In this document: in pieces, positions 28,047 to 38,227 of the stretch | Layout of the letters: each line of letters opens with the position of its first letter | Numbering within the stretch: the stretch's first letter is position 1 | Source of the DNA: Desulfocurvus sp. | GTDB lineage: Bacteria; Desulfobacterota; Desulfovibrionia; Desulfovibrionales; Desulfovibrionaceae | Length of the DNA: 64,000 nucleotides | NCBI GenBank assembly: GCA_020692325.1 | Contig: JAIMKR010000002.1 | Span: 82,370 to 146,369, forward strand | Direction: 5' to 3' | Notes under the pieces: generated by a model | Database searches by the model: none | Told to the model about the DNA's origin: nothing | The model's input: the letters and a program-made list of their open reading frames with translations, nothing else | Program-made: the position numbers and the translations under genes

Positions 28047-29144
28047 TTGCCTCACACCAAAGCCTGGCGGGCGCGTCGAGCCGGCCTCTGGGCGGCGCTC
28101 GCCATCATCTCGTTCTTCCTGGCCTACGGACTCGAACTCGCGGGCGTTCCCGCCGCCATGTTCCTGGGGCCCATGCTCACCGGCCTAGTCTTCGCCGTGA
28201 GCGGGGCCGATCTGACCATGCCGCGCTGGACGTTCTCCGCGGCGCAATCCGTCGTGGGCAGCATGGTGGCCGTCACCATCACCGCGTCCACCCTGATCAC
28301 TCTGGTCAGGGACTGGCCGGCCATGCTCACCTCCGTGGCGTTGGCCATCGTCTTCGGCGGAATCGTGGGCTTCGCGCTCATGCGCTACGGCGGGCTGCCC
28401 GGCACCACCGCCGCCTGGGGCACCTCCCCCGGCGGCGCGGCTGCCATGACCGCCATGGCCGAGGCCTTTGGCGCGGACATGCGCATGGTGGCCTTCATGC
28501 AGTACCTCCGCATGCTGGTGGTGGTGAGCTCGGCGACGGGCGTGTCGCGCCTGCTCCTGGGCGGGCACGCCGCGACGGCGCTGCCGCCGGGTCTGGCGGC
28601 GGGGGCGGACGTTCCCCTGCTGGCCCTGGCGCAAACTCTGGGGCTCATCGCCGTCGGCCTGGTGCTGGGCCGGGCCTCGCGCATTCCGGCCGGACCGCTC
28701 GTGGTGCCCATGCTGGGCGGGGCGGCCCTCCACGCGGCGGGACTCATCGACATCGTGCTGCCGCCCTGGCTGCTCTGCAGCGCCTACGGGCTGCTCGGCT
28801 GGTTCATCGGGCTGCGCTTCACGCCGCAGACCGTGCGCCACGCCCTGCGCGCGACCCCGCGCATCCTCTGCGGCATCCTCTCGCTCATGGCGCTGTGCGC
28901 AGGCCTCGCCTGGATGCTGGTCGAATGGATGCATGTGGACCCGCTGAGCGCGTATCTGGCCACAAGTCCCGGCGGGCTCGACTCCATGGCCATCATCGCC
29001 GTGGGCAGCGGCGGCAATGTGCCCTTCGTGCTGGCGCTGCAATCGCTGCGGCTGTTCGCCGTGGTGCTCACCGGGCCTCTCGTGGCGCGGCTGGTGTGCC
29101 GGCTGAACGGACGCGGCCCGGACGGCGCGGACGGCACGAGCTGA
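28047..29144 (+). CDS. AbrB-family (AidB-regulator-like) membrane protein
   Basis: A 365-residue polytopic protein of the AbrB duplication family, with two related halves of about five helices. Each half has a small-residue loop (TTAAWGTSPGGAAAM and YLATSPGGLDSMA) that looks like a gate or re-entrant pore. A TTG start at 28047 has GAGGAG nine bases upstream; no nearby ATG fits. It is probably a transporter with unknown substrate. It is 75 bp downstream of a sensor kinase, which may or may not regulate it. Confidence 0.75.
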   Translation: MPHTKAWRARRAGLWAALAIISFFLAYGLELAGVPAAMFLGPMLTGLVFAVSGADLTMPRWTFSAAQSVVGSMVAVTITASTLITLVRDWPAMLTSVALAIVFGGIVGFALMRYGGLPGTTAAWGTSPGGAAAMTAMAEAFGADMRMVAFMQYLRMLVVVSSATGVSRLLLGGHAATALPPGLAAGADVPLLALAQTLGLIAVGLVLGRASRIPAGPLVVPMLGGAALHAAGLIDIVLPPWLLCSAYGLLGWFIGLRFTPQTVRHALRATPRILCGILSLMALCAGLAWMLVEWMHVDPLSAYLATSPGGLDSMAIIAVGSGGNVPFVLALQSLRLFAVVLTGPLVARLVCRLNGRGPDGADGTS

Positions 29145-29274
29145 CCGCCGGACGCCGACAGCCATCACGGCGAACAGACACGGCCCGCGGCGCGCTTGCC
29201 GGAATCATGGGCAAGGCGGCCGCTCCTCGCTATCGAAGGGGAAAAAACGGGATGACATCCGTGAAACACAAACG

Positions 29275-29304
29275 AAAAGGCGGTTCGGATTTCTCCGAAC
29301 CGCC
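29275..29304 (-). terminator. Terminator of tRNA-Lys/tRNA-Glu unit
   Basis: A perfect 11-bp stem (29279-29289/29294-29304), with TTTTCGTTTG following on the minus strand. Confidence 0.85.
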
Positions 29305-29314
29305 CATTGATGGC

Positions 29315-29390
29315 TGGCGTCCCCAAGGGGATTCGAACCCCTGTTGCCGGCGTGAGAGGCCAGTGTCCTAGGCCACTAGACGATGGGGAC
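29315..29390 (-). tRNA. tRNA-Glu(CTC)
   Basis: A 76-base cloverleaf. Acceptor GTCCCCA pairs with TGGGGAC, the anticodon loop is CTCTCAC giving CTC, the T-loop is TTCGAAT, and CCA is encoded. Confidence 0.94.
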
Positions 29391-29401
29391 GGACGTTTCG
29401 A

Positions 29402-29477
29402 TGGTGGGCCGTGAAGGACTCGAACCTTCGACTCTATCATTAAAAGTGATATACTCTACCAACTGAGTTAACGGCCC
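29402..29477 (-). tRNA. tRNA-Lys(TTT)
   Basis: A 76-base cloverleaf. Acceptor GGGCCGT pairs with ACGGCCC, the anticodon loop is CTTTTAA giving TTT, and CCA is encoded. It is 11 bp upstream of tRNA-Glu in the same transcript. Confidence 0.95.
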
Positions 29478-29489
29478 GAAGGAAGGTCC

Positions 29490-29517
29490 TTCTATCCGCG
29501 CCCGGGTGAGCTGTCAA
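29490..29517 (-). promoter_or_regulatory. Likely promoter of tRNA-Lys/Glu
   Basis: On the minus strand: TTGACA (29512-29517), 16-bp spacer, ATAGAA (29490-29495), just upstream of tRNA-Lys. The -35 matches the one before tRNA-Val. Confidence 0.5.
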
Positions 29518-29611
29518 GTAATTCCCGCAGTTTTCCGCGAAATTTCTCCCGGGTGCATTCCGACCGAAAACACGCTATTGCGGCGGAGGCGAACACGCCC
29601 AAGGAAGCATC

Positions 29612-32326
29612 ATGGCGAAGCCACTCACCCTCCGCAACCGACGGCGCATTCCTCGCACACGTCGGCCGAAAACGCAAGCCCCCGGCATGGTCCAATCACA
29701 AGATTCCGCCAACGGCTGGCCCGACTTGGCGTTCGCGCTGCTCGATCCCCACACCGGACGGCTGGCTGATGGCGGCCGGGACCTGGCCCGCCTGTTCGAT
29801 CTTCCGCCATGCGGAACCGCCGGACAAGGCGTCGCCCTGCCCGCCCTGTGCGCGCCGGAATCCCGTCCTGTGGTGACGTGCTGGCTTGCGCAATGCCGCA
29901 GCGGCGCGCCATGGCCGGAATGCGCCTGCGAATTCATCGACACGACCGGCGGACGGTGGCTGGCGACACTGCGCGGCTCGCTCGTTCGCGACACGCTGGG
30001 AAGGCCCCAGGCCATTCGGGCCCTGTTCGCGGACGATACGGAACGCCGCCGGCTGGAGGACGCCCTGCTCGAAAGCGAACAGCGGCACAAGCTGATCTCC
30101 GAAAATCTGGTGGATGTCATCTGGGCCATGACCCCGGACTTGCGCTTCACCTACCTCAGTCCCTCGGCCGAATCCCTGACCGGACATCCGGTGGAGCGGC
30201 TGCTGCGCATGGACCTCGCCACGCTGTTCACCCGTGAATCGTTGCGCTGCATCTCCGAGGCGGCGGCGCACTGGCGCGACGAGGCGGCGCGCATGCAGGA
30301 CCCCACCCCGGTCTGGCTGGGGCTGGAGATTCTGACGGCCAACGGAGGATGCGTGCCAGTGGAGGCGCTGGCCCGGGCCACTCTCGACGCCGAACGGCAC
30401 GTCACAGGCTTTTGCGGAACCGCACGGGACATCCACCTGCGCCGACGCATGGAACGGATCGAGGCGCTGCTCAGCCGCCTCGCCAAATCACTGCTCGAAT
30501 GCGAGGACATGACGCAGACGCGGGAACTGGCGGCGGCCTGCGCCGAGGCGCTCACCGGAGCCCGATGCGTGACGGCCGTCCTGCATGGACGCGCCGAGGA
30601 CGGCCTTTCCGATTCTGCCGAAACGGCCACGCCCGAGGGAGCCGACGACATTTCCATGGCCGTGACCCACGCGGGAACGGAGATCGGCCGCCTCACCGCC
30701 CGGGGCGTTCCCCCACGCGCCGCCGCAGAGGCCCGCCCCCTGCTGGAGCGCGTGGCCTCGCTCTTCGCCCTGGCCGCCGCGCGTCTTTCGGCCGAGGAGG
30801 CCCGGCGCAAAAACGAACGCTCAGCCCGGCTGCTGCTGGAATCCATGCACGAGGGCGTGTGGGCCCTGGACGCGGACCGGCGGACGATATTCGCCAACCA
30901 GCGTCTGACCGCCATGCTCGGCTACTCCGTGGCCGAACTACGAACCCTGCGGCCGACCGATCTCATGCCCTCCCAGGAACGCCTGCACGCCCAGGAACGC
31001 CTGCCGGAACTGCGGCTGGGCCTGGGGACCTCCGCGGACCATGAGCTGTGGCGCAAGAACGGGACGCCCTTGCCCGTGCGCATGAACATCGCTCCGCTGC
31101 TCGACGAAAACGGGGCCTTCGACGGACTGGTCTGCACCATCGCCGACCTCTCCGACCGGCGACGCATGGAACGCGAACTGCGCAACAACCAAGCCCGGTT
31201 CGAGGCGTTGTACGAACTCTCGCGCCTCACCGGCGCGACCGAGGCCCAGACGGCGGAATTCACTCTGCGCGCGGCCCTGCGCCTGACCGACAGCGCCGCC
31301 GGCGCGCTGTTCTTCGTCGACGCCCAAGGTGGATACCTGCGGCCCATGGCCACGAGTCCACGCACCCCGGACTGCTTCGGTCATCCCGAGCTGAAGGCCA
31401 TCGGCGAAGGACTTTTCGCACGCACCTGCGCCTCCGGCCCGCCACTTGTGGTCAACGAGGCGCAAGAAATCACCGGCCTGCCACCTGGACATCCGCCCGT
31501 GACGCGGTTCCTCGGCGCCACCGCGCGCGACGGCGAGCGGCCCATCGCCGTGCTCGGCCTGACGGGCAAACCTCGCGACTACACCCAGGATGACGGACTG
31601 CACGTGTCCCTTCTGCTGGACGGCATGTGGCGCATGGTGCGCGGCCGGCGCGACGAGGCGCGCATCAGGACCTCGCTGCGGGAGAAGGAAGGACTCCTGC
31701 GCGAGGTGCACCACAGGGTCAAAAATAACCTGCAGGTGGTGTCATCACTGCTGGACATGGCCGGCAGGCGCCTGCCGGACCCCGAGGCCCGACGCGGCAT
31801 GGAGGAAGTACGCGCCAAGGTGCTGGCCATGAGCCTGGTGCACGCCCAGCTGCACGGCGACGCCGATCATGAGGGCGGGCCGGGTCAGGGTGTGGATCTG
31901 GAACGCTATGTGCGCGCGCTGTTCCGCCAACTGTGCGCGATATACTCCGGCGGCATGGAGCTGGAAGTGGATGTACGGCTGGGCGGCCTCACGTTGGGGC
32001 TGGAACAGGCCGCGCCCCTGGGGCTGGTCCTCAACGAGGCGCTGACCAACGCCTTCAAGCACAGCCGCTCCGACCTCGCGGAGGATGGCCGGCCGACGGG
32101 CCGCGTGCTTTTGCGCGCCCGCCGCGAGGACGACGACGTACGCATCACCGTCCGCGACAATGGGCCCGGCCTGCCCGAAGGCTTCGAGCCCGAGCACGCG
32201 GCGGGCCTCGGGCTCAAGCTCATGTTCGGGCTGGTGCGCGGCCAGCTGCGCGGCGAAATCGCCCTCACGAACATGGATGAGGGACTTTGCGTGAGTATTC
32301 GCTTTCGTCCAATCATTGCCACGTGA
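29612..32326 (+). CDS. Soluble multi-PAS/GAF HisKA_2-type sensor kinase
   Basis: A 904-residue cytoplasmic kinase without transmembrane helices. Apparent order: PAS-like (about 35-145), PAS (150-270), GAF-like (275-395), PAS (405-525), GAF (530-680), then HisKA_2 with EVHHRVKNNLQVVSSLL and the acceptor His700 or His701, and a HATPase (N box NEALTNAFKHS, G1 DNGPGLP). Several sensor cysteines are in the first PAS (CWLAQCRSG, CACEF), so redox or haem sensing is possible but unproven. It ends 15 bp before a convergent small gene. Confidence 0.85.
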   Translation: MAKPLTLRNRRRIPRTRRPKTQAPGMVQSQDSANGWPDLAFALLDPHTGRLADGGRDLARLFDLPPCGTAGQGVALPALCAPESRPVVTCWLAQCRSGAPWPECACEFIDTTGGRWLATLRGSLVRDTLGRPQAIRALFADDTERRRLEDALLESEQRHKLISENLVDVIWAMTPDLRFTYLSPSAESLTGHPVERLLRMDLATLFTRESLRCISEAAAHWRDEAARMQDPTPVWLGLEILTANGGCVPVEALARATLDAERHVTGFCGTARDIHLRRRMERIEALLSRLAKSLLECEDMTQTRELAAACAEALTGARCVTAVLHGRAEDGLSDSAETATPEGADDISMAVTHAGTEIGRLTARGVPPRAAAEARPLLERVASLFALAAARLSAEEARRKNERSARLLLESMHEGVWALDADRRTIFANQRLTAMLGYSVAELRTLRPTDLMPSQERLHAQERLPELRLGLGTSADHELWRKNGTPLPVRMNIAPLLDENGAFDGLVCTIADLSDRRRMERELRNNQARFEALYELSRLTGATEAQTAEFTLRAALRLTDSAAGALFFVDAQGGYLRPMATSPRTPDCFGHPELKAIGEGLFARTCASGPPLVVNEAQEITGLPPGHPPVTRFLGATARDGERPIAVLGLTGKPRDYTQDDGLHVSLLLDGMWRMVRGRRDEARIRTSLREKEGLLREVHHRVKNNLQVVSSLLDMAGRRLPDPEARRGMEEVRAKVLAMSLVHAQLHGDADHEGGPGQGVDLERYVRALFRQLCAIYSGGMELEVDVRLGGLTLGLEQAAPLGLVLNEALTNAFKHSRSDLAEDGRPTGRVLLRARREDDDVRITVRDNGPGLPEGFEPEHAAGLGLKLMFGLVRGQLRGEIALTNMDEGLCVSIRFRPIIAT

Positions 32327-32341
32327 CAAACGGCTGCCGCT

Positions 32342-32614
32342 TCACCAGGACATGAAGCCGCGCACGGCCTCCACGCGCGCGCGGGCCTGCCGTGCGCTGC
32401 GCTCCTCCTCCTCGTCCATCCCCAGCCCCTCGTCGAACGCCAGGCCGCCCGCCAGGAAAAATTCCGGGCAGCGGGAGGCGTCGGCCGAGTCATCTGGGCA
32501 CACGGCCGCCCGTGGCCAGCCATCGAGGATCAGCGCCTCGGCGGCCTCCTCGCAACCCTCTTCGGAAAAGTGCTCGCAGTCGCCACAGCGCACGTCGCCA
32601 TTGCCTCCCATCAT
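32342..32614 (-). CDS. Small Cys-rich acidic protein, unknown function
   Basis: A 90-residue acidic protein. It begins MMGGNGDVRCGDCEHF with CxxC at residues 10-13, then further cysteines at GC(E), VC and RC, so a metal-binding knuckle is likely. The upstream sequence on the minus strand has a good promoter (TTGACT, 17 bp, TACTAT). An AAGGGGGG run precedes the start. I do not recognise a named family. Confidence 0.6.
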   Translation of the reverse strand: MMGGNGDVRCGDCEHFSEEGCEEAAEALILDGWPRAAVCPDDSADASRCPEFFLAGGLAFDEGLGMDEEEERSARQARARVEAVRGFMSW

Positions 32615-32660
32615 GTCCCCCCTTTTCGGGCCCGGAAGCCCGCGTGATTTGTTGGGAGAT

Positions 32661-32697
32661 ATAGTAGCCTTGTGACTATTTTTAGTCAATAGACAAT
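32661..32697. promoter_or_regulatory. Overlapping divergent promoters with a dyad between the small gene and serB
   Basis: Minus strand: TTGACT (32684-32689), 17 bp, TACTAT (32661-32666). Plus strand: TTGTGA (32670-32675), 16 bp, GACAAT (32692-32697). The inverted repeat TGACTA-TTTT-TAGTCA (32673-32688) covers both -35 regions and could be an operator. Confidence 0.5.
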
Positions 32698-32765
32698 TGC
32701 TAAACGCCCTTGAGCCATCCGCCGAATTATGCGAGGATACGGAACTTCGTCAAAAGGGGCCGACC

Positions 32766-33977
32766 ATGCGCGAAATCATCCTCATTCATGCCAATGGCGA
32801 GGACCGGCCTGGCATCACTTCCCTGCTCACGGGCGTGCTGGCCGCCTCCGGCGTGGACATCCTCGACATCGGCCAGGTGGTCATCCACGACCACCTCACC
32901 CTGGGGATGCTGATGGCCCTGCCCGAAAGCGGCGAGTCCACCCCCGTGCTCAAGGACATCCTCTTCAAGGCCCACGAGCTCGTCGTCAGCCTCAAGTTCA
33001 CGCCCATCAGCCCGGAACGCTACGAGAACTGGGTCTCCATGCAGGGACGCCCCCGGCACATAGTCACCCTCCTCGCCCGCCAGCTGGAGGCGGCTCACAT
33101 CTCCCGGCTCACGGGCGCGCTGGCCGCCCACGGTCTGAACATCGATACCATCAACCGCCTCTCCGGCCGCGTCTCCCTGGCGAAACCGTGCGCGGCCCGG
33201 CCCGCCTGCGTGGAATTTTCCGTGCGCGGCGCGGGGGACTGGACGATCATCCGCAAGGAATTCATGGACATGGCCGCGGATATGGGCGTCGATGTGGCCC
33301 TTCAGGAGGACAACGTCTTCCGGCGCAACCGCAGACTGGTGGCCTTCGACATGGACTCCACCCTCATTCGTGTGGAGGTCATCGACGAACTGGCCAAGCG
33401 AGCCGGCGTGGGCGACGAGGTCAGCGCCATCACGGCCGGAGCCATGCGCGGCGAGTACGACTTCAAGGAGAGCCTGCGCCGCCGGCTGGCCCTGCTCAAG
33501 GGGCTGGACGCCAGCGTGCTGCAGGACGTGGCCGACAACCTCCCCCTCACCGAGGGCGCGGAGCGGCTCATCAACAACCTCAAACGGCTGGGCTTCAAGG
33601 TGGCCATCATTTCCGGCGGCTTCACCTACTTCGGCGAGCACTTGCAACGGCTGCTCGGCATCGACTACGTTTACGCCAACAAGCTTGAAGTGAAGGACGG
33701 TCGGCTCACCGGCCGTGTGGTCGGCCCCATCGTCGATGGCGCGCGCAAGGCCGAGCTGCTGAGCCGTCTGGCCGAGCGCGAGGGCATCAGTCTACAGCAG
33801 GTAGCCGCCGTGGGCGACGGCGCCAACGATCTGCCCATGCTCGGTCTGGCCGGCCTGGGCATCGCCTTCCACGCCAAACCCAAGGTCAAAGCCGGTGCGC
33901 GGCAGAGCATCTCCACCCTTGGGTTGGACGCCATTCTCTACCTCATCGGCTTCCGCGAACGCGAGACCCTTGGCTGA
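32766..33977 (+). CDS. serB: Phosphoserine phosphatase with two ACT domains
   Basis: A 403-residue enzyme completing serine biosynthesis. Two ACT-like domains (about 3-80 and 95-175) are regulatory, and the HAD phosphatase domain follows with DMDSTLI (nucleophile Asp194), SGGFTYF and GDGANDLPML. AAAGGGG precedes the ATG. It is divergent from the small Cys-rich gene and shares its promoter region. Confidence 0.93.
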   Translation: MREIILIHANGEDRPGITSLLTGVLAASGVDILDIGQVVIHDHLTLGMLMALPESGESTPVLKDILFKAHELVVSLKFTPISPERYENWVSMQGRPRHIVTLLARQLEAAHISRLTGALAAHGLNIDTINRLSGRVSLAKPCAARPACVEFSVRGAGDWTIIRKEFMDMAADMGVDVALQEDNVFRRNRRLVAFDMDSTLIRVEVIDELAKRAGVGDEVSAITAGAMRGEYDFKESLRRRLALLKGLDASVLQDVADNLPLTEGAERLINNLKRLGFKVAIISGGFTYFGEHLQRLLGIDYVYANKLEVKDGRLTGRVVGPIVDGARKAELLSRLAEREGISLQQVAAVGDGANDLPMLGLAGLGIAFHAKPKVKAGARQSISTLGLDAILYLIGFRERETLG

Positions 33978-34145
33978 ATCGCTCCACCGCCGGGATATCC
34001 GCGGCTTTCCTCCCACAGCTTAGCGTATCAGGATTACTACTACTAAGCGTCATCAAGCCTTTATTTTTTAAATACCATCTGCTATAGTAGCAATTCAGCA
34101 CCGCATATCGCGGCATCGTATATTTTTTCCATTTGGGGGACAGGA

Positions 34146-36182
34146 ATGACCGGGCTTAGCAATGTGAAACTTCGCACAAAGCTTCTTCTCAGCTTCACGC
34201 TGGCGGCGCTGCTGACCGTTCTAGTCGGCGTCACCGGCATCGTCAAAATCACCACCATCAAGGATAGCGACGAGCGGCTCTACAGGCACATCACCGTGCC
34301 GTTGAGCCAGATTTCGGACGTTTCCACAGCCTTCCAGCGCATCCGCGTCAACGCGGTGGTGGCCGCCAACAGCCGAAACCCGGACGAACTCCAAAACGCC
34401 CGGGAGAGCATCGAAAAATACAGAAACGCCATCAAACAAAATCTGGATTTGTTCGGGCAGGCCGATTTACCGGCGGAAACGCGCACCATTCTCGCGGATC
34501 TGATCGCCGCCCGCACGCAGTACGTGGAAATTCTCAACGTCGTCCTCGATTACGCCTCCAACGGCCGCACGGCCGAGGCGCAGGAGTTGCTGCAGGGCAA
34601 GGCCAGGGAAACGGCCCGCACCTATCAGACAGCCATCGACCGCCTTGAGGACAACATGACCGGAAACGCCAAGGCCGCCGCGGAGGCCAACCAGCGGCTG
34701 GCGCAAACCGCCACGTGGATCATGTGCGCGGCCATGGCCGCGGCGTTCCTGGTCGCCGTGATGATGGGGCTGCTGCTCACCCGCGACGTGACGACCCAGC
34801 TTGGCGAGGATCCCGGCTACCTGCACGAGGTGGCGCGAAAGCTCTCCGAGGGCAACCTCGACGGTCCCTTCCACGCGCAACGCAGGGAGGGCGGCGTGTA
34901 CGCCCTCATGCTCGGCATCGTGCAGAGCATGCGCAAGCAGCTGGCTTTCTCCAAGGGCGTGATGCAGGGAGTGGCCGCGCCGCTTTCCGTCTTCTCCCCG
35001 GAGGACAAGACGCTGTTCACCAACAAGGCCATGCTTGCGCTGCTGGAGATTCCCGGCACGCCCGAGGATCACCTGGGCGAGCAGTCGGGCGAATACATCT
35101 ACGGCGAAAAGGGACGCGAAACGCTCTCCACCAAGGCCATGCGGGAACGCAAGACCCTGCACAAGGAAGCGACGGTGAGCACCCGGTCCGGCGCGCCACG
35201 GCATGTCAAGATTTCCTCCGCTCCGTTCTTCGACGAGGCCGGCGATCTGCTGGGCACCGCGTCCGTCTGGCTCGACCAGAGCGACGCCATCATGGCCAAG
35301 CAGCAGGCCGAGCACACCGCCGAGGGCGTCGCCCGGTCCGCCAACCAGCTGGAGAAGGTGGTGGAGGTCGTCTCCAGCGCCAGCGAGGAGCTCTCCGCCC
35401 AGGTGGAGCAGTCCTCACGCGGCACCGAGGTCCAGTCCCAGCGCGTGGCCGAAACCGCCACGGCCATGGGGCAGATGAACGCCACCGTGCTCGAGGTCGC
35501 CAAGAGCGCCTCGCAGGCGGCGGAGTCCTCCGCCCAGGCCCGGGCCAAGGCCGCCGACGGCGCGTCCGTGGTGGATCAGGCGGTCAAGAGCATCGCCGAG
35601 GTGGCGCGGCAGACCATGGAGCTCAAAAAGGACATGGACACGCTCGGCAAACAGACCGACGACATCGGCCAGATCATGGGCGTCATCACCGACATCGCCG
35701 ACCAGACCAACCTGCTCGCCCTCAACGCCGCCATCGAGGCCGCCCGCGCAGGCGAGGCCGGACGCGGATTCGCCGTGGTGGCCGACGAGGTGCGCAAACT
35801 GGCTGAAAAGACCATGGCCGCCACCCGTCAGGTGGGCGACTCCATCACCGGCATCCAAACCGGCGCCGCCAAGAACATCGCCAACTTCGAGCAGATGGCC
35901 AAGGCCGTGGACCTGGCCACCGAGTTCTCCAAGAAATCCGGCGAGGCCCTGCGCGAAATCGTCGGTCTGGTGGAGAACGCCACCGATCAGGTGCGCTCCA
36001 TCGCCGCCGCCAGCGAGGAGCAAAGCGCCGCCAGCGAGGAGATCAACAAGAGCATCGAGGAGATCAACCGCATCTCCGGCGAAACGGCCACGGCCATGGG
36101 GCAGTCCTCCCAGGCCGTGGGCGAGCTGGCCGGGCAGGCCGGCAGCCTGCGCGCCCTCATCGAAAAAATGAAGGACGCCTAG
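34146..36182 (+). CDS. Methyl-accepting chemotaxis protein with 4-helix sensor, HAMP and PAS
   Basis: A 678-residue chemoreceptor. TM1 is about 12-34, a periplasmic 4HB_MCP sensor follows, TM2 is about 190-212, then a HAMP-like linker ([21 protein letters not shown]), a PAS domain (about 265-380) and the MA signalling domain with hairpin tip [20 protein letters not shown]. The last 280 codons are nearly identical in DNA to the next receptor, implying duplication or gene conversion. A terminator lies 46 bp downstream. Confidence 0.93.
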   Translation: MTGLSNVKLRTKLLLSFTLAALLTVLVGVTGIVKITTIKDSDERLYRHITVPLSQISDVSTAFQRIRVNAVVAANSRNPDELQNARESIEKYRNAIKQNLDLFGQADLPAETRTILADLIAARTQYVEILNVVLDYASNGRTAEAQELLQGKARETARTYQTAIDRLEDNMTGNAKAAAEANQRLAQTATWIMCAAMAAAFLVAVMMGLLLTRDVTTQLGEDPGYLHEVARKLSEGNLDGPFHAQRREGGVYALMLGIVQSMRKQLAFSKGVMQGVAAPLSVFSPEDKTLFTNKAMLALLEIPGTPEDHLGEQSGEYIYGEKGRETLSTKAMRERKTLHKEATVSTRSGAPRHVKISSAPFFDEAGDLLGTASVWLDQSDAIMAKQQAEHTAEGVARSANQLEKVVEVVSSASEELSAQVEQSSRGTEVQSQRVAETATAMGQMNATVLEVAKSASQAAESSAQARAKAADGASVVDQAVKSIAEVARQTMELKKDMDTLGKQTDDIGQIMGVITDIADQTNLLALNAAIEAARAGEAGRGFAVVADEVRKLAEKTMAATRQVGDSITGIQTGAAKNIANFEQMAKAVDLATEFSKKSGEALREIVGLVENATDQVRSIAAASEEQSAASEEINKSIEEINRISGETATAMGQSSQAVGELAGQAGSLRALIEKMKDA

Positions 36183-36227
36183 ATTTCGCGACGAATATAA
36201 GGCGGATGGCCGCCGACGAACTACGGC

Positions 36228-36270
36228 AAAGGCCGCGACGCGAGAATTTTCACGTCGCGGCCTTTGTTTT
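36228..36270 (+). terminator. Terminator after first chemoreceptor
   Basis: A perfect 13-bp stem (36228-36240/36253-36265) with a 12-base loop, then a T-rich tail. Confidence 0.85.
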
Positions 36271-36307
36271 GTGTGAAGATTGTCGATATAAAGATGTCCC
36301 CCCTTTG

Positions 36308-36350
36308 TTGACGCGAGGATGTTATTTCGTATACGTAATTCACATCCTCG
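36308..36350 (+). promoter_or_regulatory. Promoter overlapped by a long dyad, upstream of second chemoreceptor
   Basis: TTGACG (36308-36313), 16 bp, TATACG (36330-36335). Arms CGAGGATGT (36314-36322) and ACATCCTCG (36342-36350) are perfectly complementary, and the centre carries the palindrome CGTATACG (36328-36335) over the -10 box. This looks like an operator; no hairpin T-tract follows. Confidence 0.6.
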
Positions 36351-36375
36351 TACGCAACCGCAGCAGGAGGTCCAC

Positions 36376-38136
36376 ATGTTCTCCTCACTCAAGCTCTCCA
36401 CGAAACTCGGTTTCGGGTTCGGCGCGCTGATCCTGCTGATGCTCATCAGTGGGGGGGTTGCGTTTAACTCATTAAACTCACTTAATAAGGATGTTGAACA
36501 GCTTTCCGGAAACTGGCTGCCCAGCATCCGCGAGGTGGGCAAACTCGATCACTACGCCCAGTCGGTGCGACGCTATCAGCTGCATTACCTCGCCATAGCC
36601 AGCCCCGCCCAACGCGAGGACGCGCTCAAGGGCGTCCACGACTCCGAGGCCTCCTTCGAAAAGGCCAAGGGCGTTTACGAATCGCTCATCTCCTCGCCCG
36701 AGGAGCGGGCCATGTACGAGACCTTCGACAAGCAATGGGGCGAGTATACGAATCTGACCAAACAAATCGACGTCGCCCTGGCGCGCAATGACCGTGAAGG
36801 AGCATTCGCCCTCAACGAGCAGGCGCTGAAGGTGTTCTCCTCGTCCATGGACAATCTGGCCAAGCTCATCGAGATCAACACCAAAGGCGGCCAACACGAG
36901 GCCGAACTCGCCACCAGTTCGTACAACAGCGGGCGGTTGCTCAGCCTGAGCATCATCGTTCTGGCGACGCTTTTCGGCGTGGGCATCGCGCTTGTGCTCA
37001 TCCGCGGCGTCATGACCCAGCTGGGCGAGGACCCGGGCTACCTGCGTGAGGTCTCCAGCCGCATCGCCGGCGGCGACCTCGACGTGGCCTTCCGCGCGCA
37101 AAAGAGGGAGGGCGGCGTCTACGCCGTCATTCAGGGCATGGTCAAGACCATGAAGGGCAAGATCGCCGAGGCCGAACAGAAGACCGCCGAGGCCGCCGAG
37201 CAGGCCCGGCTGGCCCAGATAGCCACCACCGAGGCCCACGCGGCCAAGGCCGCCGCCGAACGCGCCAAGGCCGAGGGCATGATCGCCGCCGCCAGCCAGC
37301 TGGAGAAGGTGGTGGAGATCGTCTCCAGCGCCAGCGAGGAGCTCTCCGCCCAGGTGGAGCAGTCCTCCCGCGGCACCGAGGTCCAGTCCCAGCGCGTTTC
37401 CGAGACCGCCACGGCCATGGGGCAGATGAACGCCACCGTGCTCGAGGTCGCCAAGAACGCCTCGCAGGCGGCGGAATCCTCCGCCCAGGCCCGCTCCAAG
37501 GCATCCAACGGTGCGACCGTGGTCGACGAGGCGGTCAAGAGCATCGGCGAAGTGGCGCGGCAGACCCTGGTGCTCAAGGAGGATATGGGGACGCTCGGCA
37601 AGCAGGCCGACGGCATCGGCCAGATCATGGGCGTCATCACCGACATCGCCGACCAGACCAACCTGCTGGCGCTCAACGCCGCCATCGAGGCCGCGCGCGC
37701 CGGCGACGCCGGACGCGGATTCGCCGTGGTGGCCGACGAGGTGCGCAAGCTCGCTGAGAAGACCATGACCGCCACCCGCGAGGTGGGCGAGTCCATCACC
37801 GGCATCCAGACCGGCACGGCCAAGAACATCGCCAACTTCGATCAGGCGGCCAAGGCCGTGGATTTGGCCACCGAGCTCTCCAAGAAGTCCGGCGAGGCCC
37901 TGCGCGAAATCGTCGGTCTGGTGGAGAACGCAGCCGACCAGGTGCGCGCCATCGCCGCCGCCAGCGAGGAACAAAGCGCCGCCAGCGAACAGATCAACAG
38001 AAGCATCGAGGAAATCAACCGGATCTCCGGCGAAACCGCCAGCGCCATGACCCAGTCGGCCCAGGCCGTGGGCGACCTGGCCGGGCAGGCCGGCAAGCTG
38101 CGCCAGCTCATCGAAAAGATGAAGACCGGCGGCTGA
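36376..38136 (+). CDS. Methyl-accepting chemotaxis protein with 4-helix sensor, no PAS
   Basis: A 586-residue chemoreceptor: TM1 about 12-32, 4HB_MCP sensor, TM2 about 190-210, HAMP, and the MA domain with the same hairpin tip as its neighbour. It lacks the PAS domain. AGGAGGT sits five bases before the ATG at 36376. It has its own promoter under a long dyad. Termination is by a hairpin shared with the convergent tpx gene. Confidence 0.93.
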   Translation: MFSSLKLSTKLGFGFGALILLMLISGGVAFNSLNSLNKDVEQLSGNWLPSIREVGKLDHYAQSVRRYQLHYLAIASPAQREDALKGVHDSEASFEKAKGVYESLISSPEERAMYETFDKQWGEYTNLTKQIDVALARNDREGAFALNEQALKVFSSSMDNLAKLIEINTKGGQHEAELATSSYNSGRLLSLSIIVLATLFGVGIALVLIRGVMTQLGEDPGYLREVSSRIAGGDLDVAFRAQKREGGVYAVIQGMVKTMKGKIAEAEQKTAEAAEQARLAQIATTEAHAAKAAAERAKAEGMIAAASQLEKVVEIVSSASEELSAQVEQSSRGTEVQSQRVSETATAMGQMNATVLEVAKNASQAAESSAQARSKASNGATVVDEAVKSIGEVARQTLVLKEDMGTLGKQADGIGQIMGVITDIADQTNLLALNAAIEAARAGDAGRGFAVVADEVRKLAEKTMTATREVGESITGIQTGTAKNIANFDQAAKAVDLATELSKKSGEALREIVGLVENAADQVRAIAAASEEQSAASEQINRSIEEINRISGETASAMTQSAQAVGDLAGQAGKLRQLIEKMKTGG

Positions 38137-38163
38137 GACCGGCCGCGGGGCGCTTCCACAACG

Positions 38164-38196
38164 AAAAAGGCCGGGCGAAAACCCGGCCTTTTCTTT
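38164..38196. terminator. Bidirectional terminator between chemoreceptor and tpx
   Basis: AAAAGGCCGGG pairs with CCCGGCCTTTT around CGAAAA. A and T tracts on both sides allow use from either strand. Confidence 0.88.
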
Positions 38197-38227
38197 TTTC
38201 CCATGCCCCCGTGGGGCAACCGGTGCG

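Noticed and set aside
36314-36350. Dyad read as an intrinsic terminator
   Set aside because: No T-tract on either strand and it overlaps promoter boxes; the real terminator of the preceding gene is at 36228-36270.
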